Shown here: in pieces, positions 20,311 through 28,840 of the stretch
Position numbering within the stretch: position 1 is the stretch's first letter
Layout: each line of letters begins with the position of its first letter
Source: JAJVID01 sp035275345
Lineage (GTDB): Bacteria; Acidobacteriota; Blastocatellia; RBC074
Assembly: GCA_035275345.1 (NCBI GenBank)
Contig: DATEMY010000358.1
Location: forward strand, 1-64,000
Reading direction: 5' to 3'
DNA: 64,000 nucleotides
Notes under the pieces: generated by a model
Seen by the model: only the letters and a program-made list of their open reading frames with translations
Database searches by the model: none
What the model was told of the DNA's origin: nothing
Program-made: the position numbers and the translations under genes

Positions 20311-21073
20311 TCAAAGACACAGAGGCGCAGCGACACAGAGACGAAAAGGGGGAGACAAGGGGACAAGGGGACAAGGGGACAAGGAGACAAGGGGACAAAG
20401 TGGAAAGGACAGAAGGAAAATGAAGGAAGGGGAACGGGAGGACATATGTTTTTCTCCTCGTCCCCTTTTCTCCCTGTCCCATTGTCTCCCTGTCCCCTTG
20501 TCCCCTTGTCTCCGCGTCTCCGTGGCGATAACGCTGGTCTTGTTTGCTGTCGCGTGCCGCCAGGACATGCAGGACCAGCCGAAGTATAAGCCGCTGGCGC
20601 CGAGCCGATTCTTCAGCGACGGGAAATCGGCGCGACAGCTCGTTGAAGGCGTCGTGCCGTTCCAGCCCGGAGGCCAGGCGATTTCGCCGATGACCGACGA
20701 GTCGAAGGCCACGGCGCTACCGTTCCCGCTCACGCCGCAGGCGCTGGATCGCGGCCAGGAGCGGTTCAACATCTACTGCGCGCCGTGTCACGGGCGGTTG
20801 GGTTACGGCGACGGAATGGTCGTGCGGCGCGGATTTCTCGCGCCGCCGTCTTACCACACTGACCGCTTGCGCCGGGAGCCGGTCGGGCATTTTTACGACG
20901 TGATGACGAACGGCTTCGGCGCGATGCCAAGTTACGCCGACAAAGTCGCGCCGCGCGACCGTTGGGCCGTCGCCGCTTACATACGCGCGCTGCAACTGAG
21001 CCAGCGCGCGACGATCAACGACGCGCCGCCGGAATATCGCGACAAGCTTCAATCGGGAGGGCAAAAGCAGTGA
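20297..21073 (+). CDS. actE: alternative complex III monohaem cytochrome c lipoprotein (ActE), expanded N-terminus
   Basis: 258 aa. GGGAGG lies 6 nt before the ATG at 20297, so translation almost surely starts here. The first 75 residues are odd: a Gly/Lys/Arg-rich stretch and then LSHCLPVPLSPCLRVSVAI, all encoded by the two arms of a palindromic word repeat. Normal ActE resumes at TLVLFAVAC (lipobox, Cys about 88), haem site CAPCH and an axial Met in GFGAMPSY. The repeat insertion kept the frame. An internal start (MKEGER, at 20420) would give a shorter leader. Overlaps actD by 14 bp and actF by 4 bp. Confidence 0.88.
   Translation: MSRVNQRHRGAATQRRKGGDKGTRGQGDKETRGQSGKDRRKMKEGEREDICFSPRPLFSLSHCLPVPLSPCLRVSVAITLVLFAVACRQDMQDQPKYKPLAPSRFFSDGKSARQLVEGVVPFQPGGQAISPMTDESKATALPFPLTPQALDRGQERFNIYCAPCHGRLGYGDGMVVRRGFLAPPSYHTDRLRREPVGHFYDVMTNGFGAMPSYADKVAPRDRWAVAAYIRALQLSQRATINDAPPEYRDKLQSGGQKQ
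20310..20526. repeat. long inverted word repeat inserted in actE
   Basis: The left arm (about 20313-20400) is built from ACACAGAG-type words and tandem GGGGACAAG words. The right arm (about 20461-20526) carries the complements (CTTGTCCCC, TGTCTCC, CGTCTCCGTGG) in reverse order. Together they could fold into a long imperfect hairpin. The element lies within the translated start of actE. Confidence 0.7.
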
Positions 21074-22275
21074 TTGACGCGCAACAGCTTTACATCGCGC
21101 CGACTGCCGCAGGACGCATACAACAACGCGCGCTGATCGTCGGCGCCATGGGGCTTATCCTGTGCGTCGTGGGGGCGATCTTTCGTCCCGCCCTGTTCCT
21201 GCAATCGTACCTGTTCGCCTATCTCTTCACACTCGGCCTGGCGCTCGGGAGCATGGCGATTTTGATGTTGCAGTACCTGACGGGCGGCGATTGGGGCGTG
21301 GTGGTCCGGCGCGTCCTCGAAGCGGCGATGCGGACTCTGCCCTGGCTTGCGGCGGGCTTTCTGCCCGTCGCGCTGGGCGTGCGCGAGCTCTACGTGTGGG
21401 CGCGCCCAGCGCAGGCGGCCGCTTTGGGGCTGGATTATCGAACCGAATATTTGAACGTCCCGTTCTTCATCGCCCGCGCCGTCCTCTATTTCGCCGTCTG
21501 GCTGGCGATGGCCCGTCTGCTCGACCGATGGTCGCGGGAGCAAGATCGCGGCGCGGCGCTGGGATGGTTGAAACGACTACGGCGATTGAGCGGACCGGGG
21601 CTGGTGATTTATGCCGTGACGATCACCTTCGCGGCCTACGACTGGCTGATGTCGCTCAACCCGGAATGGTACTCGACGATCTTCGGGCTGCTCATTATCG
21701 CCGGACAGGCGCTCTCTGCTGTGGCGTTCGCGATCCTCGTCGCGGCGCTGCTCTCGACGCGCGAGCCGATGGCGGTGGTTCTCCAGCCGAGACACTTCCA
21801 CGACCTCGGAAAGTTGATGCTCGCGTTCGTTATGGTCTGGGCCTATCTGTCCTTCTCTCAGCTTCTGATCGTCTGGTCGGGGAATCTGCCGCAGGAGATC
21901 CCGTTCTACCTTCCGCGAATGCAGAGCAGTTGGCGATGGGTAGGCATCCTCTTGATCGTCTTGCATTTCGCGCTGCCGTTCGCGCTGTTGCTCTCGCGCG
22001 ATCTGAAGCGGCGCGCCGGATCGCTGGCGGCGCTCGCGGGCTTGGTGATCGTGATGCGAGTGACGGACCTATTCTGGCTGGTCGCCCCGGAGTTCCGCCG
22101 CCAGGGACTGGCGATTGACTGGTTTGATCCGGTCACGGTCGTCGGGCTTTGTGGCCTGTGGCTGGCGCTGTTCACCCGGGAATTGAGAACGAGGCCGATG
22201 CTGCCGCTGCGCGACCCGCATCTGGTCGACGCGCTGAGCGCGGGAGAACAGTATTCGGTTAATCGCCGGGAGTGA
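21070..22275 (+). CDS. actF: alternative complex III membrane subunit ActF (NrfD family)
   Basis: 401 aa. The GTG at 21070 overlaps the actE stop (GTGA); the frame is open further upstream, but that reads antisense-like Arg-rich sequence inside actE. About ten membrane helices (e.g. LIVGAMGLILCVVGAIF, VIYAVTITFAAYDWLMSLNP). Second NrfD-like integral subunit of ACIII, pairing with ActC. Confidence 0.9.
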   Translation: MIDAQQLYIAPTAAGRIQQRALIVGAMGLILCVVGAIFRPALFLQSYLFAYLFTLGLALGSMAILMLQYLTGGDWGVVVRRVLEAAMRTLPWLAAGFLPVALGVRELYVWARPAQAAALGLDYRTEYLNVPFFIARAVLYFAVWLAMARLLDRWSREQDRGAALGWLKRLRRLSGPGLVIYAVTITFAAYDWLMSLNPEWYSTIFGLLIIAGQALSAVAFAILVAALLSTREPMAVVLQPRHFHDLGKLMLAFVMVWAYLSFSQLLIVWSGNLPQEIPFYLPRMQSSWRWVGILLIVLHFALPFALLLSRDLKRRAGSLAALAGLVIVMRVTDLFWLVAPEFRRQGLAIDWFDPVTVVGLCGLWLALFTRELRTRPMLPLRDPHLVDALSAGEQYSVNRRE

Positions 22276-22320
22276 CCCAATCGCGGGATCCTTCGCCGCA
22301 TGGCGGCCTGGTGAATTTAT

Positions 22321-22787
<467 letters not shown>

Positions 22788-22791
<4 letters not shown>

Positions 22792-24593
22792 GACCGCCGA
22801 CTATAAAAACGATCATCTATCTGGCGCTACTCGCCGCCTCGGCCTCGGCCCAGCCTTCGCGTCCCGTCAAGCCGAGCGACATCGGTTTCGATCAACGGCT
22901 GGACGAAGCAGTCCCGCTCGGCCTCACGTTCCGCGACGAGAGCGGAAAGTCGGTTGAACTCGGCGATTACTTCAATGGCAAACCCGTCATCCTCGCGCTC
23001 GTCTATTACCAGTGCCCGATGCTCTGCAACCAGGTGTTGAACGGGTTGGCCGGTGGCTTGAAGGCGCTCCCCTTCGATGCGGGCAGAGAGTTCGAGGTCG
23101 TCGTCGTCAGCATCAACCCGCGCGAGACTTCGGCTTTGGCCGCCGCGAAGAAGGAGAGCTACGCGCGCGATTACTGGCGCGCGGGCGCGGCTTCGGGCTG
23201 GCATTTCCTGACCGGCGACCCGAAGCCGATTGACTCGTTGTCGAAGGCGGTCGGGTTCCGCTTTGCCTACGACCCGATGCTCAACCAGTACGCGCACGCC
23301 TCGGGCGTTATCGTTCTGACCCCCAAGGGCAGAGTCGCGCGTTACTTTTACGGCGTCGAGTACGCGCCGCGCGACCTGCGATTCGGATTGATCGAGGCGG
23401 CCGAGGAGAGGATCGGTACGCCGGTGGATCAGGTCCTGCTGCTCTGTTACCAGTACGATCCGAAGACCGGAAAATACAGCGCGGCGGTCATGAAGTCGCT
23501 GCGGCTGGGCGGCGGCGTGACGGTGATCGGTGTTGCCGCACTATTGTTAGCATTGAGCCGCAAGGCGAAGAGAGAAAGGCGAAGCGCCAAGCCCAAGAAT
23601 TACTGCTTACTCCCGTTCGGCGCGCTGTTCATTCCGTTCCTGCCCGAAAACGCGTCGAGCTTCGCCGGCGACGTCGACGCGCTCTTTTTCACGCTGGTCG
23701 GCCTCTCGGTCTTTTTCGCCGTGCTGATCGCCGGGCTGGAAATCTATTTCGCGATGAAATACCGCCGCCGCTCACCTGGAGAGATTCCGCCCAAGACCGC
23801 CACGTCGTTCGCGCTCGAAGCGGCCTGGATCGGCATCCCGTTCCTGATCTGCCTGGTGATTTTCGTCTGGGGCGCGAGCCTTTATTACAGGATCTACAGC
23901 GCGCCGAAAGAAACAATGGAGATTTACGTCACGGCCAAGCAATGGATGTGGCGATTCCAGCACGCCGGCGGCCAGCGTGAGATCAACGAACTGCATGTGC
24001 CGCTCGGGAGCCGCGTCAAGCTGACGATGGCGAGCGAGGACGTCATCCACAGCTTCTTCGTGCCTGCGTTCCGCGTCAAGGCCGACGTGCTGCCAGGCCA
24101 GGGACGCTACCGGGTCGTCTGGTTCGAGCCGACCAAGCCCGGACGATGGCGCCTCTTCTGCGCCGAATATTGCGGGATGAACCATTCGGGGATGATCGGC
24201 TGGGTCGAGGTGATGCGGCCCCAGGAGTTTCAGGCCTGGCTCGGCGCCGGCGGCGCCGAAGGCTCGATGGCTTCGTCGGGGCAGAAACTGTTTCAGCAAC
24301 TGCCTTGCGCCACGTGCCACAAAACCGACGGGGCGGGGCGCTGTCCAGTGCTCGAAGGGCTGTTTGGCAAACAGGTCCAATTGCAGGACGGGCGAACCGT
24401 GACCGTCGACGAGGACTACGTCCGCGAATCGATCCTCGATCCGAATGCGAAGGTCGCGGCGGGCTACGAGCCGATCATGCCAAACTTCACTGGACTGCTC
24501 AGCGAAGAGCAGTTGGCGCAAATTATCGCTTACATCAAATCGATCGGAGGGCCGCAACAGGGCGCGGCGACCAGGCCGGAAGGACAGAAATAA
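22788..24593 (+). CDS. SCO1/SenC - cytochrome oxidase subunit II - cytochrome c fusion
   Basis: 601 aa. Residues 1-22 are a signal peptide. About 30-225 form a SCO copper chaperone (CPMLC motif, distal His in NQYAHASG) followed by a membrane helix. From about 300, two further helices lead into a CoxB CuA domain: VIHSFFVP and CAEYCGMNHSGM supply the His, Cys, Glu and Met ligands. A C-terminal cytochrome c domain has CATCH, so the oxidase is caa3-like. SCO and coxB are normally separate adjacent genes; here they are one frame joined by a basic linker (RKAKRERRSAKPKN). The stop overlaps the coxA start (TAATG). Confidence 0.88.
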
Positions 24594-26311
24594 TGAGAGC
24601 GGAGCCGAGAGAGGTTGAAACTTACGAAGACTATTTGAACAACGATTACGGTTGGAAGTCGTGGCTGTTCACCACCGACCACAAGCGCATCGGGCTGCTC
24701 TATCTGGTCTCGATCACGCTCTTCTTCTTCCTGGGCGGCTTTTTCGCGCTGCTCATCCGGCTGGACCTGATGACGCCCCCGGGCGACCTTATTTCGTCCG
24801 AAACGTACAACAAGATGTTCTCGATGCACGGCATCATCATGGTCTTCTTCTTTCTGATCCCCTCGATCCCGACCGTGCTCGGGAATTTTTTCGTGCCGAT
24901 GATGGTCGGCGGGCGCGACGTGGCCTTCCCGCGATTGAACCTGTTGAGCTGGTACCTGTTCAACCTCGGCGGGCTGTGCATGCTCTACACCGTGGTCAAT
25001 GGCGGCGTGGACACGGGATGGACGTTCTATCCGCCTTACAGCGCCAGCTTCTCGAACACGAACGTCGCGATGGCCGTTACCGCGATCTTCATTGTCGGGT
25101 TTTCGTCGATCCTGACCGGGTTGAACTTCGTCATCACCATTCATGCGATGCGCGCCGCCGGGATGACCTGGTTCCGATTGCCGCTCTTCATCTGGTCGCT
25201 CTACGCGACGAGCCTGATCCAGGTGCTGGGCACACCCATACTGGCGATCACGCTGGCGCTGGTGGCTGGCGAGCGGCTGCTCCATCTGGGCGTCTTCGAC
25301 CCGGCTTACGGCGGCGACCCGATCCTTTTTCAACACCTCTTCTGGTTCTACTCGCACCCGGCGGTCTACATCATGATCCTGCCGGCGATGGGCGTGGTCA
25401 GCGAGTTAGTGGCCACCTTTACGCGCAAAGAGATTTACGGATACAGGTTCGTGGCGGCGGCGAGCGTGGCCATCGCCGTCTTTGGCTTCCTGGTCTGGGG
25501 CCACCACATGTTCACGAGCGGCCAGTCGATTTACGCCGGGTTGATCTTCTCGCTGCTGAGCTACGCGGTGGCGATCCCTTCGGCGGTCAAGGTCTTCAAC
25601 TGGACGGCGACGCTCTACAAATCTTCGGTTTCTCTCCAGACGCCGATGCTCTATGCGTTCGGATTCATCGGGTTGTTCACGATCGGCGGGTTGACCGGGT
25701 TGTTCGTGGCGGCGCTCGGCATAGACATTCACCTGACCGACACCTACTTCGTGATCGCGCACTTCCACTACATTATGGTCGGTGGCGCGGTGATGGGCTA
25801 TCTGGGCGGGATACATTACTGGTGGCCGAAGATTTCGGGCCGGATGTACCCGGAGATCTGGGGCAAGCTGGCGGCGCTGATCGTCTTCGTCGGATTCAAC
25901 CTGACCTTCTTCCCGCAATTCGTACTGGGTTATCTGGGAATGCCGCGGCGTTATCACGCCTACCCGGATGAGTTTCAAGTGTTGAACGTGATGTCGTCGG
26001 CGGGCGCGTCGATACTGGGAGTCGGCTACATCCTGCCGATGATCTACCTGGCGTGGTCGATGCGCTACGGCGAGAAGGCCAGCGCGAACCCGTGGCCCGC
26101 AACGGGTCTGGAATGGCATACGCCTTCGCCGCCGCCGCCGGAGAATTTTTTGGCGCCGCCCGTCGTAACGTGGGGCGCATACGACATGTCCGCCCAGCCT
26201 GAGTTGGTCGCCAGATTGAATGATGAGGACCGCATGTACGATGCCGCGCTGCGAACAGGCGCGAGGAAGCGCGAGGAATTGGACGTCGCGCCGCCCGCGG
26301 CAGGCGCCTAG
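24593..26311 (+). CDS. coxA: cytochrome c oxidase subunit I, A2 type
   Basis: 572 aa. The ATG at 24593 overlaps the upstream stop. Twelve-helix haem-copper subunit. CuB ligands appear in VWGHHMF and the haem ligands in AHFHYIM. The helix VI motif is FYSHPAVYIM: the Tyr-Ser pair replaces the Glu of A1 oxidases, so this is an A2-subfamily proton-pumping oxidase. It is the terminal oxygen reductase for the ACIII chain encoded upstream. Confidence 0.95.
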   Translation: MRAEPREVETYEDYLNNDYGWKSWLFTTDHKRIGLLYLVSITLFFFLGGFFALLIRLDLMTPPGDLISSETYNKMFSMHGIIMVFFFLIPSIPTVLGNFFVPMMVGGRDVAFPRLNLLSWYLFNLGGLCMLYTVVNGGVDTGWTFYPPYSASFSNTNVAMAVTAIFIVGFSSILTGLNFVITIHAMRAAGMTWFRLPLFIWSLYATSLIQVLGTPILAITLALVAGERLLHLGVFDPAYGGDPILFQHLFWFYSHPAVYIMILPAMGVVSELVATFTRKEIYGYRFVAAASVAIAVFGFLVWGHHMFTSGQSIYAGLIFSLLSYAVAIPSAVKVFNWTATLYKSSVSLQTPMLYAFGFIGLFTIGGLTGLFVAALGIDIHLTDTYFVIAHFHYIMVGGAVMGYLGGIHYWWPKISGRMYPEIWGKLAALIVFVGFNLTFFPQFVLGYLGMPRRYHAYPDEFQVLNVMSSAGASILGVGYILPMIYLAWSMRYGEKASANPWPATGLEWHTPSPPPPENFLAPPVVTWGAYDMSAQPELVARLNDEDRMYDAALRTGARKREELDVAPPAAGA

Positions 26312-26339
26312 ATCTGATGTCAATTGCGTGTTCAGGGTC

Positions 26340-26422
26340 AACCACGGGGAACACGTGGCCAAGAAAATTAAGAATTATTGCTCCCCTTCTTCATCTCCGC
26401 GCTCCCCGTGTTCCCAGTGGTT
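26340..26422. repeat. imperfect inverted word repeat between coxA and coxC
   Basis: Arm 26340-26355 (AACCACGGGGAACACG) pairs with 26407-26422 (CGTGTTCCCAGTGGTT), 14 of 16 positions or about that. The words resemble those in the actE insertion. The element fills most of the coxA-coxC gap. Confidence 0.5.
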
Positions 26423-26460
26423 AGTCAGTCTTTGCCGTACATAGATGCGAAATCTGACAT

Positions 26461-26466
26461 AGGAGG
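26461..26466 (+). promoter_or_regulatory. ribosome binding site deciding the coxC start
   Basis: A perfect AGGAGG lies 7 nt before a TTG at 26474. It supports TTG initiation rather than the upstream ATG at 26378, whose encoded residues are repeat-derived. Confidence 0.75.
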
Positions 26467-26473
26467 TTGGGTA

Positions 26474-27148
26474 TTGGCTGAAACTTCGGTCGTGGATCGA
26501 TACACACACGGCGCGGCGCGCGCGCATCAGTTCGACGACGCCGCGCAGCAGCGCGACGCGGCGACGATGGGGATGTGGGTCTTTCTGGTCACCGAGATCA
26601 TGTTCTTCGGCGGCCTGTTCGCGTCCTACGTCGTCTATCGCGCGCTGTATCCGGCGGCGTTCGCGGTGGCCAGCCAGGCGCTGGACATCACGCTCGGCAC
26701 GCTCAACACGGGGGTGCTACTGGTGAGCAGCTTCACGATGGTGGTCGCAGTCTTCGGATCGCAGACCGGGCGGCGGCGGCCGCTCGTCGGCGGGTTAGCG
26801 CTGACCATCGCGCTTGGGATCGTCTTTCTCGGCATCAAGTTTTACGAGTATTACCAGAAATACGTCGAGCATCACATCCCCGGACCGTCGTTCGCATTCC
26901 CCGCTCCTTACACTGAGCCGGCGAAGATGTATTTCACGCTCTACTTCGCAATGACCGGATTACATGCGGCGCACATGATAATCGGCTGCGGGCTGCTGAG
27001 CATCCTGATCGTCATGGCGTGGCGCGGACGCTTCACGCCGGAATATCACAGCCCGGTGGAGATCTCGGGCCTCTACTGGCACTTCGTGGACATCATCTGG
27101 ATATTTCTTTACCCGCTGCTCTACCTGATCGGGCGGCACCTGGAGTGA
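26474..27148 (+). CDS. coxC: cytochrome c oxidase subunit III
   Basis: 224 aa from a TTG start (see the ribosome binding site at 26461). After a soluble lead (AETSVVDRYTHGA) come five membrane helices with the family motifs MWVFLVTEIMFFGGLF and GLHAAHMIIG, ending SGLYWHFVDIIWIFLYPLLY. Subunit III of the A2-type oxidase. The gene is 12 bp from coxD. Confidence 0.9.
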   Translation: MAETSVVDRYTHGAARAHQFDDAAQQRDAATMGMWVFLVTEIMFFGGLFASYVVYRALYPAAFAVASQALDITLGTLNTGVLLVSSFTMVVAVFGSQTGRRRPLVGGLALTIALGIVFLGIKFYEYYQKYVEHHIPGPSFAFPAPYTEPAKMYFTLYFAMTGLHAAHMIIGCGLLSILIVMAWRGRFTPEYHSPVEISGLYWHFVDIIWIFLYPLLYLIGRHLE

Positions 27149-27160
27149 GAGATTGAGGTC

Positions 27161-27445
27161 ATGCCGGAGCATATCGTCCCAATCAAAACCTACACGACCG
27201 TCCTGATCGCGCTGCTGGTATTAACCGCCACGACCTGCGCCGTCTCGTTCATCGATATGGGGAAGATGAACGCCGTGGTGGCGGTGGCGATCGCTTTCGT
27301 CAAGGCGTCGCTGGTCGCCTTGATCTTCATGCACCTGCGCTACAGCCGCCGATTGATGCTGGTCGTTGTGGCGGCCGGGCTGTTCTGGCTGGGCATATTG
27401 ATTGCGTTGACGATGAGTGATTACCTGACGCGCGGGTGGCAATGA
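27161..27445 (+). CDS. cytochrome oxidase subunit IV-like membrane protein
   Basis: 94 aa with three hydrophobic helices (TTVLIALLVLTATTCAVSF, VVAVAIAFVKASLVALIFMH, LMLVVVAAGLFWLGILIAL). This size and the FVKASLVALIFMHL motif fit the prokaryotic subunit IV (COX4_pro/CtaF-like). Last gene of the act-cox operon, followed by a candidate terminator. Confidence 0.85.
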   Translation: MPEHIVPIKTYTTVLIALLVLTATTCAVSFIDMGKMNAVVAVAIAFVKASLVALIFMHLRYSRRLMLVVVAAGLFWLGILIALTMSDYLTRGWQ

Positions 27446-27492
27446 ACCCGCGAGTGAATTTTGATTCTTGAAATAACGGTATGCGCAGGTCG

Positions 27493-27513
27493 CTCGGTGT
27501 CAGCCGAGTTTTT
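27493..27513 (+). terminator. rho-independent terminator candidate after the act-cox operon
   Basis: CTCGG (27493-27497) pairs with CCGAG (27504-27508), followed directly by TTTTT (27509-27513). The stem is short but correctly placed 47 bp after the last cox gene and before the hydrogenase leader. No promoter for hhyS was clear in 27514-27686. Confidence 0.5.
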
Positions 27514-27686
27514 CTGCGCTATTCGCCGAGTTATTTGTTAATTGGGTCCGGTTATGTACCGACAGATTGAGAAGTTCGAATGTAAGATCGCTCGGAGGAA
27601 ATCGTTGTGGCCTGTTACAGAAGGAGTTCCCCATACATTCCCGGCGAAAAAACAACAAAAATAATAAGCGGAGAGGAGAGGTGAAC

Positions 27687-28742
27687 ATGGCGACAACAGC
27701 ATCGACATTGAGCGAGCGCCCGCCGGACGTCAAAGAGGCGCACATCATCTGGCTCACGGCCGGTCTGGGTTGCGACGGCGATACGATCTCGGTGACCAAC
27801 GCCGAGCAGCCCAGCATCGAGGACGTGATTATGGGGGCGATTCCCGGGCTACCGAAAGCGCATCTGCACAACCCGGTGCTGGCCAAGGAAGTCGGCGACG
27901 AATTCATGGATTACTTCTACCGCGCCGAAAGGGGAGAACTTGACCCTTTCATCTTCGTCGTCGAGGGGTCAATTCCGAACGAGACGATCAAGCGCGAGGG
28001 CTATTGGGCGGCGCAAGGAACCGACCCGGAGACGGGGCAGCCGATCACGACCTGCGAGTGGATAGACCGCCTGGCGCCGAAGGCCTGGGCGGTGGTGGCC
28101 GCTGGAACTTGCGCCACTTATGGCGGCATTCACGCGATGGAAGGCAATCCGACAGGCTGCATGGGCCTGGCCGATTATCTTGGTTGGGACTTTCGTTCAA
28201 TCGCCGATATCCCGATCGTCAACGTGCCAGGATGCCCGGTGCAGCCGGACAACTTTATGGAGACCTTGCTTTACCTGCTCTATCAGGCGGCCGGACTGTC
28301 GCCGATGATCCCGCTGGACGACAAGCTGCGCCCGACATGGCTCTTCGGCAAAACGGTGCATGAAGGCTGCGACCGGGCGGGTTATTACGAGCAGAGCGAT
28401 TTCGCCCATGAGTACGGCTCGCCCAAGTGCCTGGTCAAGGTCGGCTGCTGGGGGCCGGTGGTCAACTGCAACGTGACCAAACGCGGCTGGATGCGCGGCG
28501 TCGGCGGCTGCCCCAACGTCGGCGGCATCTGCATCGCCTGCACCATGCCCGGTTTCCCGGATAAATTCATGCCGTTTATGGACGAACCGCCAGGCTCGGC
28601 TCTCTCGACGGGCTTGGTTGGCGTCTACGGGGGAATGATCCGCGCGCTACGTGGCATCACCAACAACACCGTCAACAAGGAACCGAGTTGGCGGCATCCG
28701 GGGCCGCGCCTCACCACCGGCTATCGGCCGCGAACATATTAA
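27687..28742 (+). CDS. hhyS: group 1h [NiFe] hydrogenase small subunit
   Basis: 351 aa; start at 27687 after GGAGAGG. No Tat signal, as in group 1h. WLTAGLGCDGDTIS gives the proximal-cluster start with an Asp in the usual second Cys position (CDGD), a mark of group 1h/5. Other ligands: GTCATYGG, PGCPVQPDN, then HEGCDRAGYY, CLVKVGCWGP, CNVTKRGW, GGCPNVGGICIACTMPGFPDKF for medial and distal clusters. Family members oxidise H2 at atmospheric levels and pass electrons to the aerobic chain. Confidence 0.95.
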   Translation: MATTASTLSERPPDVKEAHIIWLTAGLGCDGDTISVTNAEQPSIEDVIMGAIPGLPKAHLHNPVLAKEVGDEFMDYFYRAERGELDPFIFVVEGSIPNETIKREGYWAAQGTDPETGQPITTCEWIDRLAPKAWAVVAAGTCATYGGIHAMEGNPTGCMGLADYLGWDFRSIADIPIVNVPGCPVQPDNFMETLLYLLYQAAGLSPMIPLDDKLRPTWLFGKTVHEGCDRAGYYEQSDFAHEYGSPKCLVKVGCWGPVVNCNVTKRGWMRGVGGCPNVGGICIACTMPGFPDKFMPFMDEPPGSALSTGLVGVYGGMIRALRGITNNTVNKEPSWRHPGPRLTTGYRPRTY

Positions 28743-28746
28743 TCGA

Positions 28747-28819
28747 CGCCGCGGGCGGTAGCGAGAGTGGTTCCCTGAGCCGATCATCGAGGAAGTCACT
28801 CTCGCTACCGCCCGCGGCG
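28747..28819. repeat. 23-bp perfect inverted repeat between hhyS and hhyL
   Basis: Arms 28747-28769 and 28797-28819 are exact reverse complements (23 bp each) around a 27-nt loop, which itself has TTCC/GGAA. The outer tips are CGCCGCGGG. It fills almost the whole gap between the two subunit genes. It looks like a REP/MITE-type palindromic element, and in RNA would be a very stable hairpin just upstream of the hhyL ribosome binding site. Confidence 0.8.
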
Positions 28820-28840
28820 CCCACCTGGAAAAGAAGGATT

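Noticed and set aside
20340..20526. CRISPR array at the GGGGACAAG repeats
   Set aside because: The words are 9 bp without spacers of constant length and are mirrored as complements; no cas genes nearby.
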